This document shows positions 26,929 to 36,851 of a stretch of DNA of 64,000 nucleotides, piece after piece. This stretch comes from Colwellia sp. C2M11 (GTDB lineage Bacteria; Pseudomonadota; Gammaproteobacteria; Enterobacterales; Alteromonadaceae), in assembly GCF_018860915.1 (NCBI RefSeq), contig NZ_JAHKQD010000049.1, positions 54,271 to 118,270 on the forward strand, in the 5' to 3' direction. Made by a program: the position numbers and the translations under genes. The notes below the pieces were generated by a model. It was not told the origin of the DNA. It did not search any database and saw only the letters and a list, made by a program, of their open reading frames with translations. The number at the start of each line of letters is the position of its first letter. Position 1 is the first letter of the stretch.

Positions 26929-27950
26929 TGATGCTTAAAAAGAAAAAAATCTACGTTGCCTACACTGGTGGCACAATTGGAATGAAAAAAAGTGATCAAG
27001 GATATATTCCTGTTAAAGGTCACTTAACAGACTCTATTCATGCATTACCTGAGTTTTATCGCGAGGAGATGCCAGAGTTTACCATTAACGAATATCATCC
27101 GTTAATTGATTCATCCAATATGACACCAAGTGATTGGCAACGTATCGCTAATGATATAAAAAAACATTATGATGATTATGATGGCTTTGTTGTATTACAT
27201 GGCACGGATACTATGGCTTACACTAGTTCAGCCTTGTCATTTATGTTTGAAAATTTAAACAAACCCATTATTGTCACCGGCTCTCAAATACCGCTTAGTC
27301 AATTGCGTTCTGATGGCCAGGTTAATGTGCTAAACTCCCTGTATATAGCAGCTAATTACCCTATTAATGAAGTGGGTTTATTTTTTAATAATAAGCTTTA
27401 CCGCGGCAACCGCTCAATAAAAGCTTATGCCGATGGTTTTAATGCCTTTGATTCACCGAATATGCCGCCATTAATTGAAGCGGGTATTAATATTAACGTG
27501 ATCGCGGGGAAAATTTCAGATCAATGTGTATATGCACCTCCCGTAATTGTTCGCGATATTACACCTCAACCCATTGGTGTTGTGCATTTGTACCCAGGCA
27601 TTAGTAGCGATGTTATAGAGAATGTTATTAGGCAACCAGTAAAAGCTCTAATAATCAGAAGTTATGGCGTTGGCAATGCGCCACAAGATCCCGCGCTGCT
27701 CGCTTGTTTAACTAAAGCGAAACAGCAAGAAATTGTGGTGATTAATTGTAGTCAATGCATTAAAGGTATGGTTAATATGTCAGGCTATGCAACAGGCAAT
27801 GCCCTGAATCAAGCAGGTGTTATTAGTGGCCATGATATGACATTAGAAGCAACATTAACTAAGCTTCACTATTTGCTTAGTCAAAATTTAAGTTATGCGA
27901 AAACGTGTCATTTGATGGAAGTGAATTTACGAGGCGAATTAACAAGTTAG
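26928..27950 (+). CDS. ansA: Cytoplasmic L-asparaginase I
   Basis: A 340-residue type I asparaginase, hydrolysing Asn to Asp and ammonia. The first catalytic Thr lies in VAYTGGTIGM and the second catalytic set in GFVVLHGTDTMAYTSSALSFM. There is no signal peptide, so it is the low-affinity cytosolic enzyme. The start overlaps the sppA stop (TAATG); a second ATG follows directly. Co-transcribed with sppA. Confidence 0.95.
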   Translation: MMLKKKKIYVAYTGGTIGMKKSDQGYIPVKGHLTDSIHALPEFYREEMPEFTINEYHPLIDSSNMTPSDWQRIANDIKKHYDDYDGFVVLHGTDTMAYTSSALSFMFENLNKPIIVTGSQIPLSQLRSDGQVNVLNSLYIAANYPINEVGLFFNNKLYRGNRSIKAYADGFNAFDSPNMPPLIEAGININVIAGKISDQCVYAPPVIVRDITPQPIGVVHLYPGISSDVIENVIRQPVKALIIRSYGVGNAPQDPALLACLTKAKQQEIVVINCSQCIKGMVNMSGYATGNALNQAGVISGHDMTLEATLTKLHYLLSQNLSYAKTCHLMEVNLRGELTS

Positions 27951-28130
27951 CCCCCTACCAAGTTTTTTTATATTTAGATAAATAAACAGCAAGCAAAAAA
28001 TAATTATTATATAAAAATTTTGAATTTGTATTTGTGAAATTAGTACATGTATGATGAAAAGAGCATAAGTATTTTTTCATAACCATAGCAAGGTTAAAAA
28101 GGATGATTAACTGAAATAACAAGAATCACT

Positions 28131-28367
28131 ATGTTGGATATTTTATTATATTTGGTAAATATAGGTTACGGAGTTACGCTTGCAGGTGTCATTATATTTG
28201 TAGCTACAGCGTTTAGACAAAGTATCTTGTGGGGGTTGGGCTGCTTATTTTTCCCGCCGATTACAATTATATTCTTATACATATATTGGCAGGAAGCTAA
28301 AATTCCATTTTTTATGTGGCTAGTAGGTATAGGATTAATTTTGATTTCTATAATTTTAGGAAGTTAA
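28131..28367 (+). CDS. Small hypothetical membrane protein
   Basis: A 78-residue protein made almost entirely of hydrophobic segments: NIGYGVTLAGVIIFVATAF, SILWGLGCLFFPPITIIFLYIYW and PFFMWLVGIGLILISIIL, with a cytosol-type charged loop QEAKI between the last two. Family not recognised. AAAAGGATG lies 28 nt upstream of the ATG, too far for a ribosome-binding site. Confidence 0.6.
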   Translation: MLDILLYLVNIGYGVTLAGVIIFVATAFRQSILWGLGCLFFPPITIIFLYIYWQEAKIPFFMWLVGIGLILISIILGS

Positions 28368-28516
28368 ATTATACTTATTATCTACTATTCATAATATAAG
28401 TACGAGTGTAAATTATACATATATTGATTGAATATCGAACTATTATTGACAATCATAAATAGAATATTAGTATTTTTTATGAGCGATATTAACCGAAATA
28501 TTTATAAGGATGAAAT

Positions 28517-29386
28517 ATGAAGTTAACTTTAAATAGTATTTTTTTAGGCGCACTTTTAGCGATTTCTACATTTTACAGTAATACCAGTCATGCTGATGGA
28601 TTCAAATTAACAGCTTGTCATGGTTGTGATGCAGAAAATACAAAGTCAGCAGCCTTAAATGCATATGAAATAACTCAAAATGGAATTAGTTATGTTGTTG
28701 ATAAGAAAAACAATTCATTTAGAAAATATACAGTTTACACTGAATGGACCAATACTGGAGATCATAATGTTCCTGTCAGGCGAGGTATAGAGAGAACATT
28801 AACTAGTTTAGAACAAGAAGCGGGTACTGAATTACTTGAAGGCATTAGCGAACTTTATTCCGGAAAACAATACCGAAACAGTCATTCTGGTGAATTAATT
28901 GCGGATATTGTAATAGCAAGTGGTCCTAATGGAGATAGCGCTTATGATTTCATTAAAACAAGCAAGATGAGATCTGATTTGTATCAACTGCATTTAGCAA
29001 CAAAAGTAAATGCGTTTTCCGTTGTTGTTAACAGCATTACATCTAAACTAAGTTTAGGATCTATTCACTTAAAAGATATAAAATTGGGCATTAAGTTAAT
29101 TTTTAATGATGATAGTCTTTTGACAGTTATTCCTAATCCACAAACAGAAACATATGACATTGTTGCTAATTCTGCTCGGGAGTCAGATGGGAATACAATT
29201 CCACTATCTAAAGCTGTTGTAAATGGAAATTATATTTTTTCGTCAAAAGAAAATACCCAAAGTTTTAGTCAATATTTGGGGTATTGGGGAATTACACTTC
29301 AATGGGAACACTCATGTATTCCAGTTACTGTCTCTTGTGTAGAAAGAGAAGGAGGAGGTTTAATTTGTTTAGGAAGCTGTATGTAA
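28517..29386 (+). CDS. Secreted hypothetical protein with paired cysteines
   Basis: A 289-residue exported protein. The signal peptide ends near NTSHA. The mature part begins with a CHGC motif (Cys34, Cys37) and ends with four cysteines (267, 274, 284, 288) in HSCIPVTVSC and GGGLICLGSCM. The middle is a beta-rich domain without any motif I know. CHGC lacks the second spacing of haem c (CxxCH), so it is not a cytochrome; the six Cys suggest disulfides or metal binding. AAGGATG sits upstream of ATG 28517. Base use is like the neighbours. Confidence 0.75.
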   Translation: MKLTLNSIFLGALLAISTFYSNTSHADGFKLTACHGCDAENTKSAALNAYEITQNGISYVVDKKNNSFRKYTVYTEWTNTGDHNVPVRRGIERTLTSLEQEAGTELLEGISELYSGKQYRNSHSGELIADIVIASGPNGDSAYDFIKTSKMRSDLYQLHLATKVNAFSVVVNSITSKLSLGSIHLKDIKLGIKLIFNDDSLLTVIPNPQTETYDIVANSARESDGNTIPLSKAVVNGNYIFSSKENTQSFSQYLGYWGITLQWEHSCIPVTVSCVEREGGGLICLGSCM

Positions 29387-29438
29387 TTAAAAATCAATGT
29401 ATTCATTTAAATAAAACAATATAAAGGCTTTTAATTAG

Positions 29439-29476
29439 TAATGCCGTTCACTATCGGTAAACGGCATTAGCAGTTT
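29439..29476. terminator. Hairpin between converging genes
   Basis: TAATGCCGTT (29439-29448) pairs with AACGGCATTA (29460-29469), followed by AGCAGTTTT. It lies between the secreted-protein gene and the DUF349 gene, which converge here. Confidence 0.65.
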
Positions 29477-29508
29477 TAACTGAGCAGCCATGCTTATTTA
29501 GGTTATTA

Positions 29509-32454
29509 TTAAACAAATACTTTCTTTAATCGAATCAATAATTCAACATCTGACGCATTTAATTTTCCTAATGCTAACCAATCAATTAAACGTTTATTTA
29601 AATCAATAATACCTGATGATTGCATTTGTTCTTGTATTAACTTTACTTGTACTGCCATTCGTTGTGACGCAAGTTCATCAGGTGATTCAACTTGAGCCAA
29701 AATTTCCAGCTCTAATGTTTTTTCAGCACGTTCATTTGGATCAGCCTGCTCTGTGGTCAAACATAGATCTGATAATCGTTTTTGCCAAAAATTCGTTAGC
29801 GCTTGATACTCAGGTAAACTAATAAGATTTTCAGCCATAATTTCTGACTTTGCCACTTTCTCAAGCATAATAAATAAACTCTGCCAACTTTCCTTTTCTT
29901 CTTCGGCGATTATATGTTCAATTTTTTTATTAAGCTGTTTTATAAATACTTCAATCTCGCTGGCCACTGATTTAATAACAGGTTTATTGGCAATCACTTG
30001 TGATAATAATTCTTCCGCCTGTGTTTTAGCATTAATAATAGTATTTTTTTCTATACTGTTTTCTTTACTATCGTCGGCTACATCATTAAGACTTACTTTT
30101 ATATCAATAAGCGTTTTATTAAACGCTTCAGCTACCTGCGCTAATTCTGATTTTTGCTCAGACTTAGCCTGATCTCGTTTGGCGAACACTTGATCATTAA
30201 TCGCTCTAAACTTTTGCCAAAGTTTAGACTCTTGATGAGCACCAGCAAAACTAATCTCACGCCATTGTGCTTGTAATTTTTTAACATTTTCGATTGCTTG
30301 ATAGGTATCTTCATTAGCAAGCTGTTGTTCCGCTTCTACAATTAATGCTTGTTTTTTATTACTATTAGCATCGTGAAAAGCCTTAATTGCATTTTTGATA
30401 GGTTGGATGATATTTTTAAATTGCTTAAACAGTTTTTGATACTGCTCCCTATCAACCTCACCTGCTTGCTGCCAGCGTTGTTGTAATTTATTTAATTTTC
30501 CATCAATTGCTTTAAAGTCTACTGTAGTGCTGTCAGTATTTTCAGGTTGTAACATTTCTGCTAAGTCTTGCGCTTGAGTTATTATTTCATTACGAGTAAC
30601 TAAATGTTGCGCTCGCATTTTCTCTTGTTCAGCATAAAATAAGCGACATGGCGCGAATGCTTGTTCACACGCAAGGTTAAACTGCTCATTTAACTCTTTA
30701 TCAATGTCTTCATCTGCGTGGCCTAATGAATTCCACGTTTTTCTGTATTGCTTTACTTTATTCGCTTGCGCATTAGGATCATCTAACGGTGTTGTTACTA
30801 AAGCATTTATTTCAACTAATAACTCTTGTTTGCGTGGCGTTGCAATATAATGTTCCCAATCGCTAATTTCGGCCATTCTTTTACTGACATTATCAAAATC
30901 ACGCTGTAATTGTTGCTGTTGTTGGATCGATAATAAGGTAATTGCTTGATTAACACCTTTAAATAAACCGAAACAAACTTTGTACTTGCCGCCAAGTAAT
31001 AAACGTTTTAAATCAATCAATTTTTTCTTAGTTTGCTCAAATAATTTTTTTTGCTCTTGCTGCAAAGGTCGTAAGCCATTTTGCCAACTCTGTGTAATCT
31101 CTTTATAAGACTCAGTAATAGACTGTGGCAACACACCGTGTGCCTTTTTATTTACCGCTTTGTAATTACTTAACCAATCATTATATGTTTGTTGACGTTC
31201 ATTTAACTCATTAAGTGATTCAGGTAACGTCAATTGAGAAATATTGGAAATAAGGTAAGTTGCTTCACTTACCGATTGAGCAATTTCAGGCAATTGCGTT
31301 AATCGTACTCTCAATTGTTCGCTTTTTTGTAAAAACTCATTTTGTTCTTTATTGTTTAAAACACTTGCAGTGATATTATCGTTAAGTGTATCCAAGGTGG
31401 TTAGAAATTTCTCTTCTGTATTGTTATCACCCTGTTTATCAGAAGTTGCCCCTTCTATGCTACCATCGAAAACTGCTGCGGTTATTTTTTCATTTAACTG
31501 AGCAATAGTTTTATTAAAACGTTCTTTCGCTGAATTTTTTTCGTTAAGCAATTTTTCTGCAATTTTTGCTTGTTGGTATGCCTCTTCTTTTGGCGCAAAA
31601 ATTTGCGTTAGTTGCCCCATAATTTTATTAAATTTATTTAATAAAATTTCTTGCTCCTCTTTTGGTAAACAAGTTATATCAGAATTATCTTGCTCCCACG
31701 CTTCGACTAACACTGATTTGTTTGTTAAGTAATGTGCATAATCTGATTGATCTTTCAGTGCTAATAACTTTGAAAGTATTAATTGTTTTTGTTTTAGTAC
31801 GCGTATAGGCTTTTCTTTTTCTTCAATTAGCTGTGATAAACGGGTGTTGATAACTTGAACAACTTCATCATTTATTGCTTTTTTACTTAACTTTGTTAGT
31901 AATGACACATCGTTGAGTTCATTAAGTTCTAGCGACATTAAGTGCTTTTGTATTTCAGCTGATTGTTTTTTAGTAAACGTTTGTAATAGAAATTGCGCTG
32001 TATTTTTATTGTGAACCAAAATTTCAAATAAGCTTACCACCAAACACGGTTCATTTTCATGATCAAGCCATTGGTTTAACACCGAACTATCAACACCAAG
32101 TTCTTGATTGGTTTTTGTTGATTCAATTACTTTAGATAAAAAATCCTGTTTTTCATTGGTGGATAAAATAATATTATGTTTGCCAGATAAAATATCTTGT
32201 ACTTGCGCTTTAGCAAATGATCTTACATTTTTATTATTATTAACAACACTCTCGTTCAAATAGTGCTCTAAACTATTGAGTTTTAATAACACAGCACGAC
32301 GGACTAATTCGCTATCATCGTCATGTAGTAACGATAATAATACCGCTTTATCCTCACTATTATTATTAGTTAATTCATCATTTATAGCGCCGATACGTAC
32401 ATTGCTATCTTTATGTTGCCAGCTTTTTTTACTTTTAAACAAATTGAAAATCAT
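29509..32454 (-). CDS. Large DUF349-repeat protein
   Basis: A 981-residue, mostly helical cytosolic protein. The first 60-80 residues resemble a short HEAT-like segment (DSELVRRAVLLKLNSLEHYL). The rest has repeated DUF349 modules of about 70 residues, recognisable by W-x2-LG and W-x2-A motifs such as YRKTWNSLGHADEDIDKELNEQF, LQQRWQQAGEVDREQYQKLFKQF and LQAQWREISFAGAHQESKLWQKFRAINDQVFAKRDQ. Coiled coils connect them. The family's role is not established. It is followed on the same strand by nothing close; the YeaC gene lies 76 bp upstream. Confidence 0.85.
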   Translation of the reverse strand: MIFNLFKSKKSWQHKDSNVRIGAINDELTNNNSEDKAVLLSLLHDDDSELVRRAVLLKLNSLEHYLNESVVNNNKNVRSFAKAQVQDILSGKHNIILSTNEKQDFLSKVIESTKTNQELGVDSSVLNQWLDHENEPCLVVSLFEILVHNKNTAQFLLQTFTKKQSAEIQKHLMSLELNELNDVSLLTKLSKKAINDEVVQVINTRLSQLIEEKEKPIRVLKQKQLILSKLLALKDQSDYAHYLTNKSVLVEAWEQDNSDITCLPKEEQEILLNKFNKIMGQLTQIFAPKEEAYQQAKIAEKLLNEKNSAKERFNKTIAQLNEKITAAVFDGSIEGATSDKQGDNNTEEKFLTTLDTLNDNITASVLNNKEQNEFLQKSEQLRVRLTQLPEIAQSVSEATYLISNISQLTLPESLNELNERQQTYNDWLSNYKAVNKKAHGVLPQSITESYKEITQSWQNGLRPLQQEQKKLFEQTKKKLIDLKRLLLGGKYKVCFGLFKGVNQAITLLSIQQQQQLQRDFDNVSKRMAEISDWEHYIATPRKQELLVEINALVTTPLDDPNAQANKVKQYRKTWNSLGHADEDIDKELNEQFNLACEQAFAPCRLFYAEQEKMRAQHLVTRNEIITQAQDLAEMLQPENTDSTTVDFKAIDGKLNKLQQRWQQAGEVDREQYQKLFKQFKNIIQPIKNAIKAFHDANSNKKQALIVEAEQQLANEDTYQAIENVKKLQAQWREISFAGAHQESKLWQKFRAINDQVFAKRDQAKSEQKSELAQVAEAFNKTLIDIKVSLNDVADDSKENSIEKNTIINAKTQAEELLSQVIANKPVIKSVASEIEVFIKQLNKKIEHIIAEEEKESWQSLFIMLEKVAKSEIMAENLISLPEYQALTNFWQKRLSDLCLTTEQADPNERAEKTLELEILAQVESPDELASQRMAVQVKLIQEQMQSSGIIDLNKRLIDWLALGKLNASDVELLIRLKKVFV

Positions 32455-32530
32455 AGGAAATCACATTTTGATGATAAATAAACATCCAATACTTCTAAGA
32501 AAAATGAATTAGAAAATATACTTTTGATTA

Positions 32531-32869
32531 TTATAGGTTGGTAAAATGAGCAATATCGCTCTTAATTGAACTTTCATTTTCTGAGTTAGCTATGGAGCTT
32601 GCGCTAACAGTTTCTTCTTTAGTATTGGAGGAAAATTGTTCTTTTAATTGACGTTTATTTTTGTGTACCATTTGACCATCACTACCAATGGTTAACATTT
32701 CATCACTATTTAAGTGACGAGCCTGATAGGCCATAATTAATTGTAGCGCGGTATCACGTTGAGCTTGTTCTACCACAGTGCCTTCTGGCCATTTACCCGT
32801 TTCAGCTGCACATTTTAGACGTAAATACATTGCCTCTGGCATATGTTCAATTGTATCTTGTAAATTCAT
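32531..32869 (-). CDS. yeaC: YeaC-like DUF1315 protein
   Basis: A 112-residue protein whose first 80 residues are the DUF1315/YeaC domain: IEHMPEAMYLRLKCAAETGKWPEG-VV-EQAQRDTALQLIMAYQARHLNSDE. The C-terminal part is low-complexity and Ser/Glu-rich. Function unknown; the family is widespread in gammaproteobacteria. It is 12 bp downstream of the zinc-ribbon gene, hence an operon of two. Confidence 0.85.
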   Translation of the reverse strand: MNLQDTIEHMPEAMYLRLKCAAETGKWPEGTVVEQAQRDTALQLIMAYQARHLNSDEMLTIGSDGQMVHKNKRQLKEQFSSNTKEETVSASSIANSENESSIKSDIAHFTNL

Positions 32870-32881
32870 AAGAGACTCAGG

Positions 32882-33208
32882 TTATTTTTTTCGTTTAAAG
32901 AGAAGTAATTTTACTCGGATAACTAAATACATAATAAAACCAATAATGGTACAAATCATCGCTAATGTATGTTGCCAAGTGCCTTGTTCAACATTATCCC
33001 AAAACATAAACAAAAAGCCGCCACAAAACATTAACATAGCAACAAAAGAATAATTCATTAATCGTTGTGCTTTATTAATTCTATTGACGCGATTTATACT
33101 AGCGATCTTTTCACTGTCTAATGCTTGTAAAGCTAATCCACAGTGGCTACAGTCTTTTGCTTTATCTGATATTTTTTTTTTGCAACTAGGGCAATTAATT
33201 ACTGCCAT
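32882..33208 (-). CDS. Zinc-ribbon membrane protein
   Basis: A 108-residue protein. The N-terminal zinc ribbon CPSCKKKISDKAKDCSHCG is followed by a basic linker and two transmembrane helices (SFVAMLMFCGGFLFMFW and LAMICTIIGFIMYLVIRV). The C-terminus is basic (KLLLFKRKK). No enzymatic role is apparent. Likely co-transcribed with the YeaC gene. Confidence 0.8.
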   Translation of the reverse strand: MAVINCPSCKKKISDKAKDCSHCGLALQALDSEKIASINRVNRINKAQRLMNYSFVAMLMFCGGFLFMFWDNVEQGTWQHTLAMICTIIGFIMYLVIRVKLLLFKRKK

Positions 33209-33262
33209 TTTGATAAACCTTTGTAACGCATTATTTTATCAATATTCTACCCTTTTTCAGGC

Positions 33263-33293
33263 AAAAAAAAACGTCCCTAAAGACGTTTTTTAC
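33263..33293. terminator. Bidirectional terminator
   Basis: AAAAACGTC (33267-33275) pairs with GACGTTTTT (33282-33290) around a 6-nt loop, with an A-run before and a T-run after. It ends the symporter transcript on the minus strand. Confidence 0.85.
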
Positions 33294-33315
33294 TATTATT
33301 TCTCTTAATACAGCA

Positions 33316-34824
33316 CTATGGCTCGTTAATCTTGTTACTCTTAGCTTTTGCTAAACGATTTTCCCAAAATGTTGCATTTTTAATCCCTAGTTTCTGTGGA
33401 TCAAAAGTATATTTATCAACATTGGCTTTTTGTTGTTCTTCATAATCTTTTAACGCTTTTATCGCGGGTTTCGACATAAAGAAAATGATGATAATACCAA
33501 TAATATTTAACCAAGCCATTAGCCCAACACCGATGTCACCTAAGCCCCAAGCAATATTAGCAGCTTTCACAGTACCATAAAAAGTAGCGATCATAATGAC
33601 GGCTTTTAGGATAAATACTGCCCCTGGGAGTTTAAACGTTCGCTTAATGTAGTAAATATTATTTTCAGCAATAAAGTAATATGCCAATATAGTTGTAAAG
33701 GCAAAGAAGAATAATGCCAAAGCAACAAAAGGTTTACCCACGCCAGTAAAAACACTTTCCACTGCAATTTGCGTAAACTCTGGACCATTGGCTGCAATAT
33801 CACTTGCTACATTCTGCACAATAAATCCATCACCTACACCATGAACATTATAAGCACCGGTAATAATAATCATAAATGCAGTAGCAGAACAAATAAATAG
33901 CGTATCGATATATACTGAGAATGATTGTACTAACCCTTGCTGAGCAGGATGATCAACTTCAGCTGCAGCTGCGGCATGAGGCCCAGTACCTTGACCAGCT
34001 TCATTAGAATAGACACCACGTTTAACCCCCCAACCTATTGCAGCACCAAAACCGGCCATTGGCGTAAAGGCATCACTAATAATCATCATAAATGCTCTGG
34101 GTAGTTCAGTGATATTTAACGCGATAATAATTAATGAAATTAAAATATAGGCTAGCGCCATAAATGGCACAACAACTTGTGTAAAATTAGCGATCCGTTT
34201 AATACCACCAAAAATGATAAAACCAAGCAATAATACTATACCTGTTGCTGTATAGAGTTTGGCATAACTTATTACACCAATGCCTGTTGCAATACTGCCA
34301 CTATTAGAAAATACTTGCTCTACAGCTGTACCTATTGTATTCGATTGCACGGTAGGTAATAACACACCCGTAGCAAGAATTGTGGCTATGGCAAAAGTCC
34401 ATGCATACCATTTTTGTCCCATTGCTTTTTCAATATAATAAGCGGGACCGCCATAATATTTACCATCATGCTCTTCTTTATAAATTTGTGCATTAGCAGA
34501 TTCAATATAGGCTGTCGCGGCACCAAAAAAAGCAACTATCCACATCCAAAAAACTGCACCTGGCCCACCAAAACCTATAGCTGCAGCTACACCAGCGATA
34601 TTACCAGCACCAACACGACCAGATAAAGATACGGCTAAAGCTTGAAACGATGATATGCCCTTTTCTGAACTTTGGCCTGACATTAATAAACGCCACATTT
34701 CTGAAAACTGTCGTACTTGAACAAAACGTGTTAACACAGTAAAAAACAAACCCGCACCTAAGCACAGGTAGATCAGAGCACTACTCCAAATATAACCATT
34801 AATAGTATTGACTAAATCTTGCAC
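33316..34824 (-). CDS. AGCS-family sodium:alanine symporter
   Basis: A 502-residue inner-membrane transporter with about 11 helices. Family markers include LSGRVGAGNIAGVAAAIGFGGPGAVFWMW, the GVKRGVYSNEAGQGTGPHAAAAA segment and QSFSVYIDTLFICSATAFMIII. It imports alanine or glycine with Na+. Translation starts at GTG 34824 with GGAAG upstream. The window also carries ald and lrp, which handle alanine, though 9 kb away. Single-gene unit. Confidence 0.93.
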   Translation of the reverse strand: MQDLVNTINGYIWSSALIYLCLGAGLFFTVLTRFVQVRQFSEMWRLLMSGQSSEKGISSFQALAVSLSGRVGAGNIAGVAAAIGFGGPGAVFWMWIVAFFGAATAYIESANAQIYKEEHDGKYYGGPAYYIEKAMGQKWYAWTFAIATILATGVLLPTVQSNTIGTAVEQVFSNSGSIATGIGVISYAKLYTATGIVLLLGFIIFGGIKRIANFTQVVVPFMALAYILISLIIIALNITELPRAFMMIISDAFTPMAGFGAAIGWGVKRGVYSNEAGQGTGPHAAAAAEVDHPAQQGLVQSFSVYIDTLFICSATAFMIIITGAYNVHGVGDGFIVQNVASDIAANGPEFTQIAVESVFTGVGKPFVALALFFFAFTTILAYYFIAENNIYYIKRTFKLPGAVFILKAVIMIATFYGTVKAANIAWGLGDIGVGLMAWLNIIGIIIIFFMSKPAIKALKDYEEQQKANVDKYTFDPQKLGIKNATFWENRLAKAKSNKINEP

Positions 34825-34881
34825 GTAAACTTCCTCTTTATTTTTATTATTTTATACACTTATTAAATAGTGTTTAGTTTG

Positions 34882-34934
34882 AAAATGTATTCGTCAATTT
34901 ATATGTTCTAGTGACATTTTCATTGACGAATACA
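34882..34934 (-). terminator. Terminator after the carboxypeptidase gene
   Basis: TGTATTCGTCAAT (34886-34898) and its exact complement (34922-34934) form a 13-bp stem; on the minus strand it is followed by TTTTC. It ends the transcript of the M14 gene, whose stop is 13 bp to the right. Confidence 0.75.
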
Positions 34935-34946
34935 GTAAAGCGTTAT

Positions 34947-36089
34947 CTATCTTAAGTCATCAACCATGTGATAGATACCTGTTAAGAAGTCACGTCCTAG
35001 TAGACTACTTCGAATATCAGACCAACCTACACTATAATCAGGAAGTAAGTCATTATCTTTAAAAGGCATTTCAATAGTATAAGCTAAGCATTTAAATTGG
35101 TTACCGACCCAATTTGTTCCAACTGTAGGGTTTGCTTGACCAGGCTCATCTTTGTCGTAACCACGTTCATCTTGAAATTCAGGTGTTAATGACAATAAAA
35201 TGCTTTTAAACTTGTCTTCAAGTGCTTTATGGCGTTCATCATAATTAACTACACCTTCACAACCTGCTACAAAGTTAACAGGTAATGCTTCATCACCATG
35301 TACGTCTAAAAACATATCAACACCTGTTTCAAGCATTTTTTCACGTACTAAATAAACTTCAGGACTTCTCTCCATTGAAGGCGATAACCATTCACGGTTT
35401 AAGTTGGTACCTACAGCATTGGTACGCAGGTGACCACGAACACTGCCATCGGGATTCATGTTAGGCACAATATAAAATACTGCTTTATTTAATAAGGCAC
35501 GTGCAACACCATCATCTTCATCAAGTAAACGATCTAGAAATCCTTCAATAAACCACTCGGCCATGGTTTCACCTGGATGTTGACGTGCTGTTAACCAAAT
35601 AACACGCTTCCCCTCACCTTCTTCACCAATTTTTAATAAACTAACATCTCTGCCATCAATTGTTTGGCCTAACACTTGTAACTGACAGTCAAGATCCATT
35701 TGGGCATTATGTAATAAGTCTTGATGACGTTCATAACTGTAAGGTGAGAAGTAAGCGAAATAAACAGAATCAAATTCAGGAGTCATCGTTATTGTTAATT
35801 TATCACCATCAAAGGTGGTAGGAACACGAAACCAATGGTCACGATCATACGATGCTACCGCTTGATAACCTTTCCAACCCTCAACATAAGCGGATTTTCC
35901 AGCATTAATAATATTAAGAACATGTTCTTGACGAGTATTACTTGGACTAGTATCTGTCTGGAGTTTGAAATGAAACCACTGATAAAATTCAGATTGATTA
36001 TCGTGTTTTATTTCTAATTGAATATTGTTGATATTACTTGCATCAATAACACGGATATTACCGCTGTCAAAGTTGTCAGATATTTGCAT
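34947..36089 (-). CDS. M14 zinc carboxypeptidase, cytosolic (CCP-like)
   Basis: A 380-residue metallopeptidase without signal peptide. An N-terminal beta domain (ESYEFY-WFHFKLQTD type, here QSEFYQWFHFKLQ) precedes the M14 domain. Zinc ligands lie in TARQHPGETMAEWF (HxxE) and FLDVHGDEALP; the active-site Asn-Arg is in GTNLNREW and the general-base Glu in YTIEMPFKD. This is the cytosolic carboxypeptidase group related to eukaryotic tubulin deglutamylases. The bacterial substrate is unknown. Confidence 0.88.
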   Translation of the reverse strand: MQISDNFDSGNIRVIDASNINNIQLEIKHDNQSEFYQWFHFKLQTDTSPSNTRQEHVLNIINAGKSAYVEGWKGYQAVASYDRDHWFRVPTTFDGDKLTITMTPEFDSVYFAYFSPYSYERHQDLLHNAQMDLDCQLQVLGQTIDGRDVSLLKIGEEGEGKRVIWLTARQHPGETMAEWFIEGFLDRLLDEDDGVARALLNKAVFYIVPNMNPDGSVRGHLRTNAVGTNLNREWLSPSMERSPEVYLVREKMLETGVDMFLDVHGDEALPVNFVAGCEGVVNYDERHKALEDKFKSILLSLTPEFQDERGYDKDEPGQANPTVGTNWVGNQFKCLAYTIEMPFKDNDLLPDYSVGWSDIRSSLLGRDFLTGIYHMVDDLR

Positions 36090-36184
36090 AAAATTGAAAG
36101 CCTTTTTCTTTCATACCGACTTATCTATTGCTCGGTATGGACTAAAGAGTAAGGAAACAGTGTACACAAACATAAATAAGATCA

Positions 36185-36691
36185 CTATAGAGATCTTAAA
36201 TAAAGACCAAGTTCAGAAGAATACCCTAAAGATTTGCCAATAACTGTATTTTCTTCGTCGATAACATAGTAACTAGGGTATGCAGTAATTAAAAAAGCAT
36301 TTTTAATTTCTTCATTTCCCAGTGCTATAGGAAAAGTTAATTTTTTGTCTTTTGAAAAATCAGATACTTCACTAAGCTTTCTATAATCTAACGCAACTGC
36401 AATAACATCAATATTGCTATTTTTTTCATACAGTGATTGCAAATTACTAATACTGACATGACAAATTCTACACCACGGCGCAAAAAAATAAATAATTGTT
36501 TTTTTACCTTGTGAATTTAATGACACTGTCTCGCCTAACAGTGTTGGCACTTGCGTAAATGACAATGCACTCGTTGGCGTTATTTTAGTATCAGAAGATA
36601 GCATGCTGGTTTCGCGAAGATAAGATACAGTTTGAAAAACGACAACAACAATCAACGCTTGAATGAACAAATTACGGAGTGTAGTAAGCAA
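36185..36691 (-). CDS. Membrane-anchored TlpA/ResA-like thioredoxin
   Basis: A 168-residue protein. One N-terminal helix (LFIQALIVVVVFQTVSYL) anchors a periplasmic thioredoxin fold with active site APWCRICHVS (CxxC), a LDYRKLSEVSDF strand-helix and a YPSYYVID segment where the cis-proline sits. The start is TTG at 36691 with AAGGAA 8-12 nt upstream. Likely a thiol-disulfide reductase for one or few envelope partners. The neighbours give no hint of the partner. Confidence 0.85.
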   Translation of the reverse strand: MLTTLRNLFIQALIVVVVFQTVSYLRETSMLSSDTKITPTSALSFTQVPTLLGETVSLNSQGKKTIIYFFAPWCRICHVSISNLQSLYEKNSNIDVIAVALDYRKLSEVSDFSKDKKLTFPIALGNEEIKNAFLITAYPSYYVIDEENTVIGKSLGYSSELGLYLRSL

Positions 36692-36773
36692 GTGAATATT
36701 CCTTTAAATTTTAGGTTACAAGGAGTAGACCCGATAAGTGATAATTTATTACAGAAATATTTCAATAGATAAT
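36692..36773. other. Short spacer upstream of the TlpA-like gene
   Basis: AT-rich; contains the AAGGAATATT ribosome-binding region of the TlpA-like gene and presumably its promoter. No other feature seen. Confidence 0.4.
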
Positions 36774-36808
36774 AAAAAGAGCTATTAATAAAGTGTTAAT
36801 AGCTCTTT
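36774..36808 (-). terminator. Terminator of serS
   Basis: AAAGAGCTATTAA (36776-36788) and its complement (36796-36808) form a perfect 13-bp stem, followed on the minus strand by TTTTTATT. It is 260 bp after the serS stop, so the repeat region between is transcribed. Confidence 0.8.
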
Positions 36809-36851
36809 CCAAAGGATTATCGTTAGTATCAATGTAGTTCCATTACTATTC

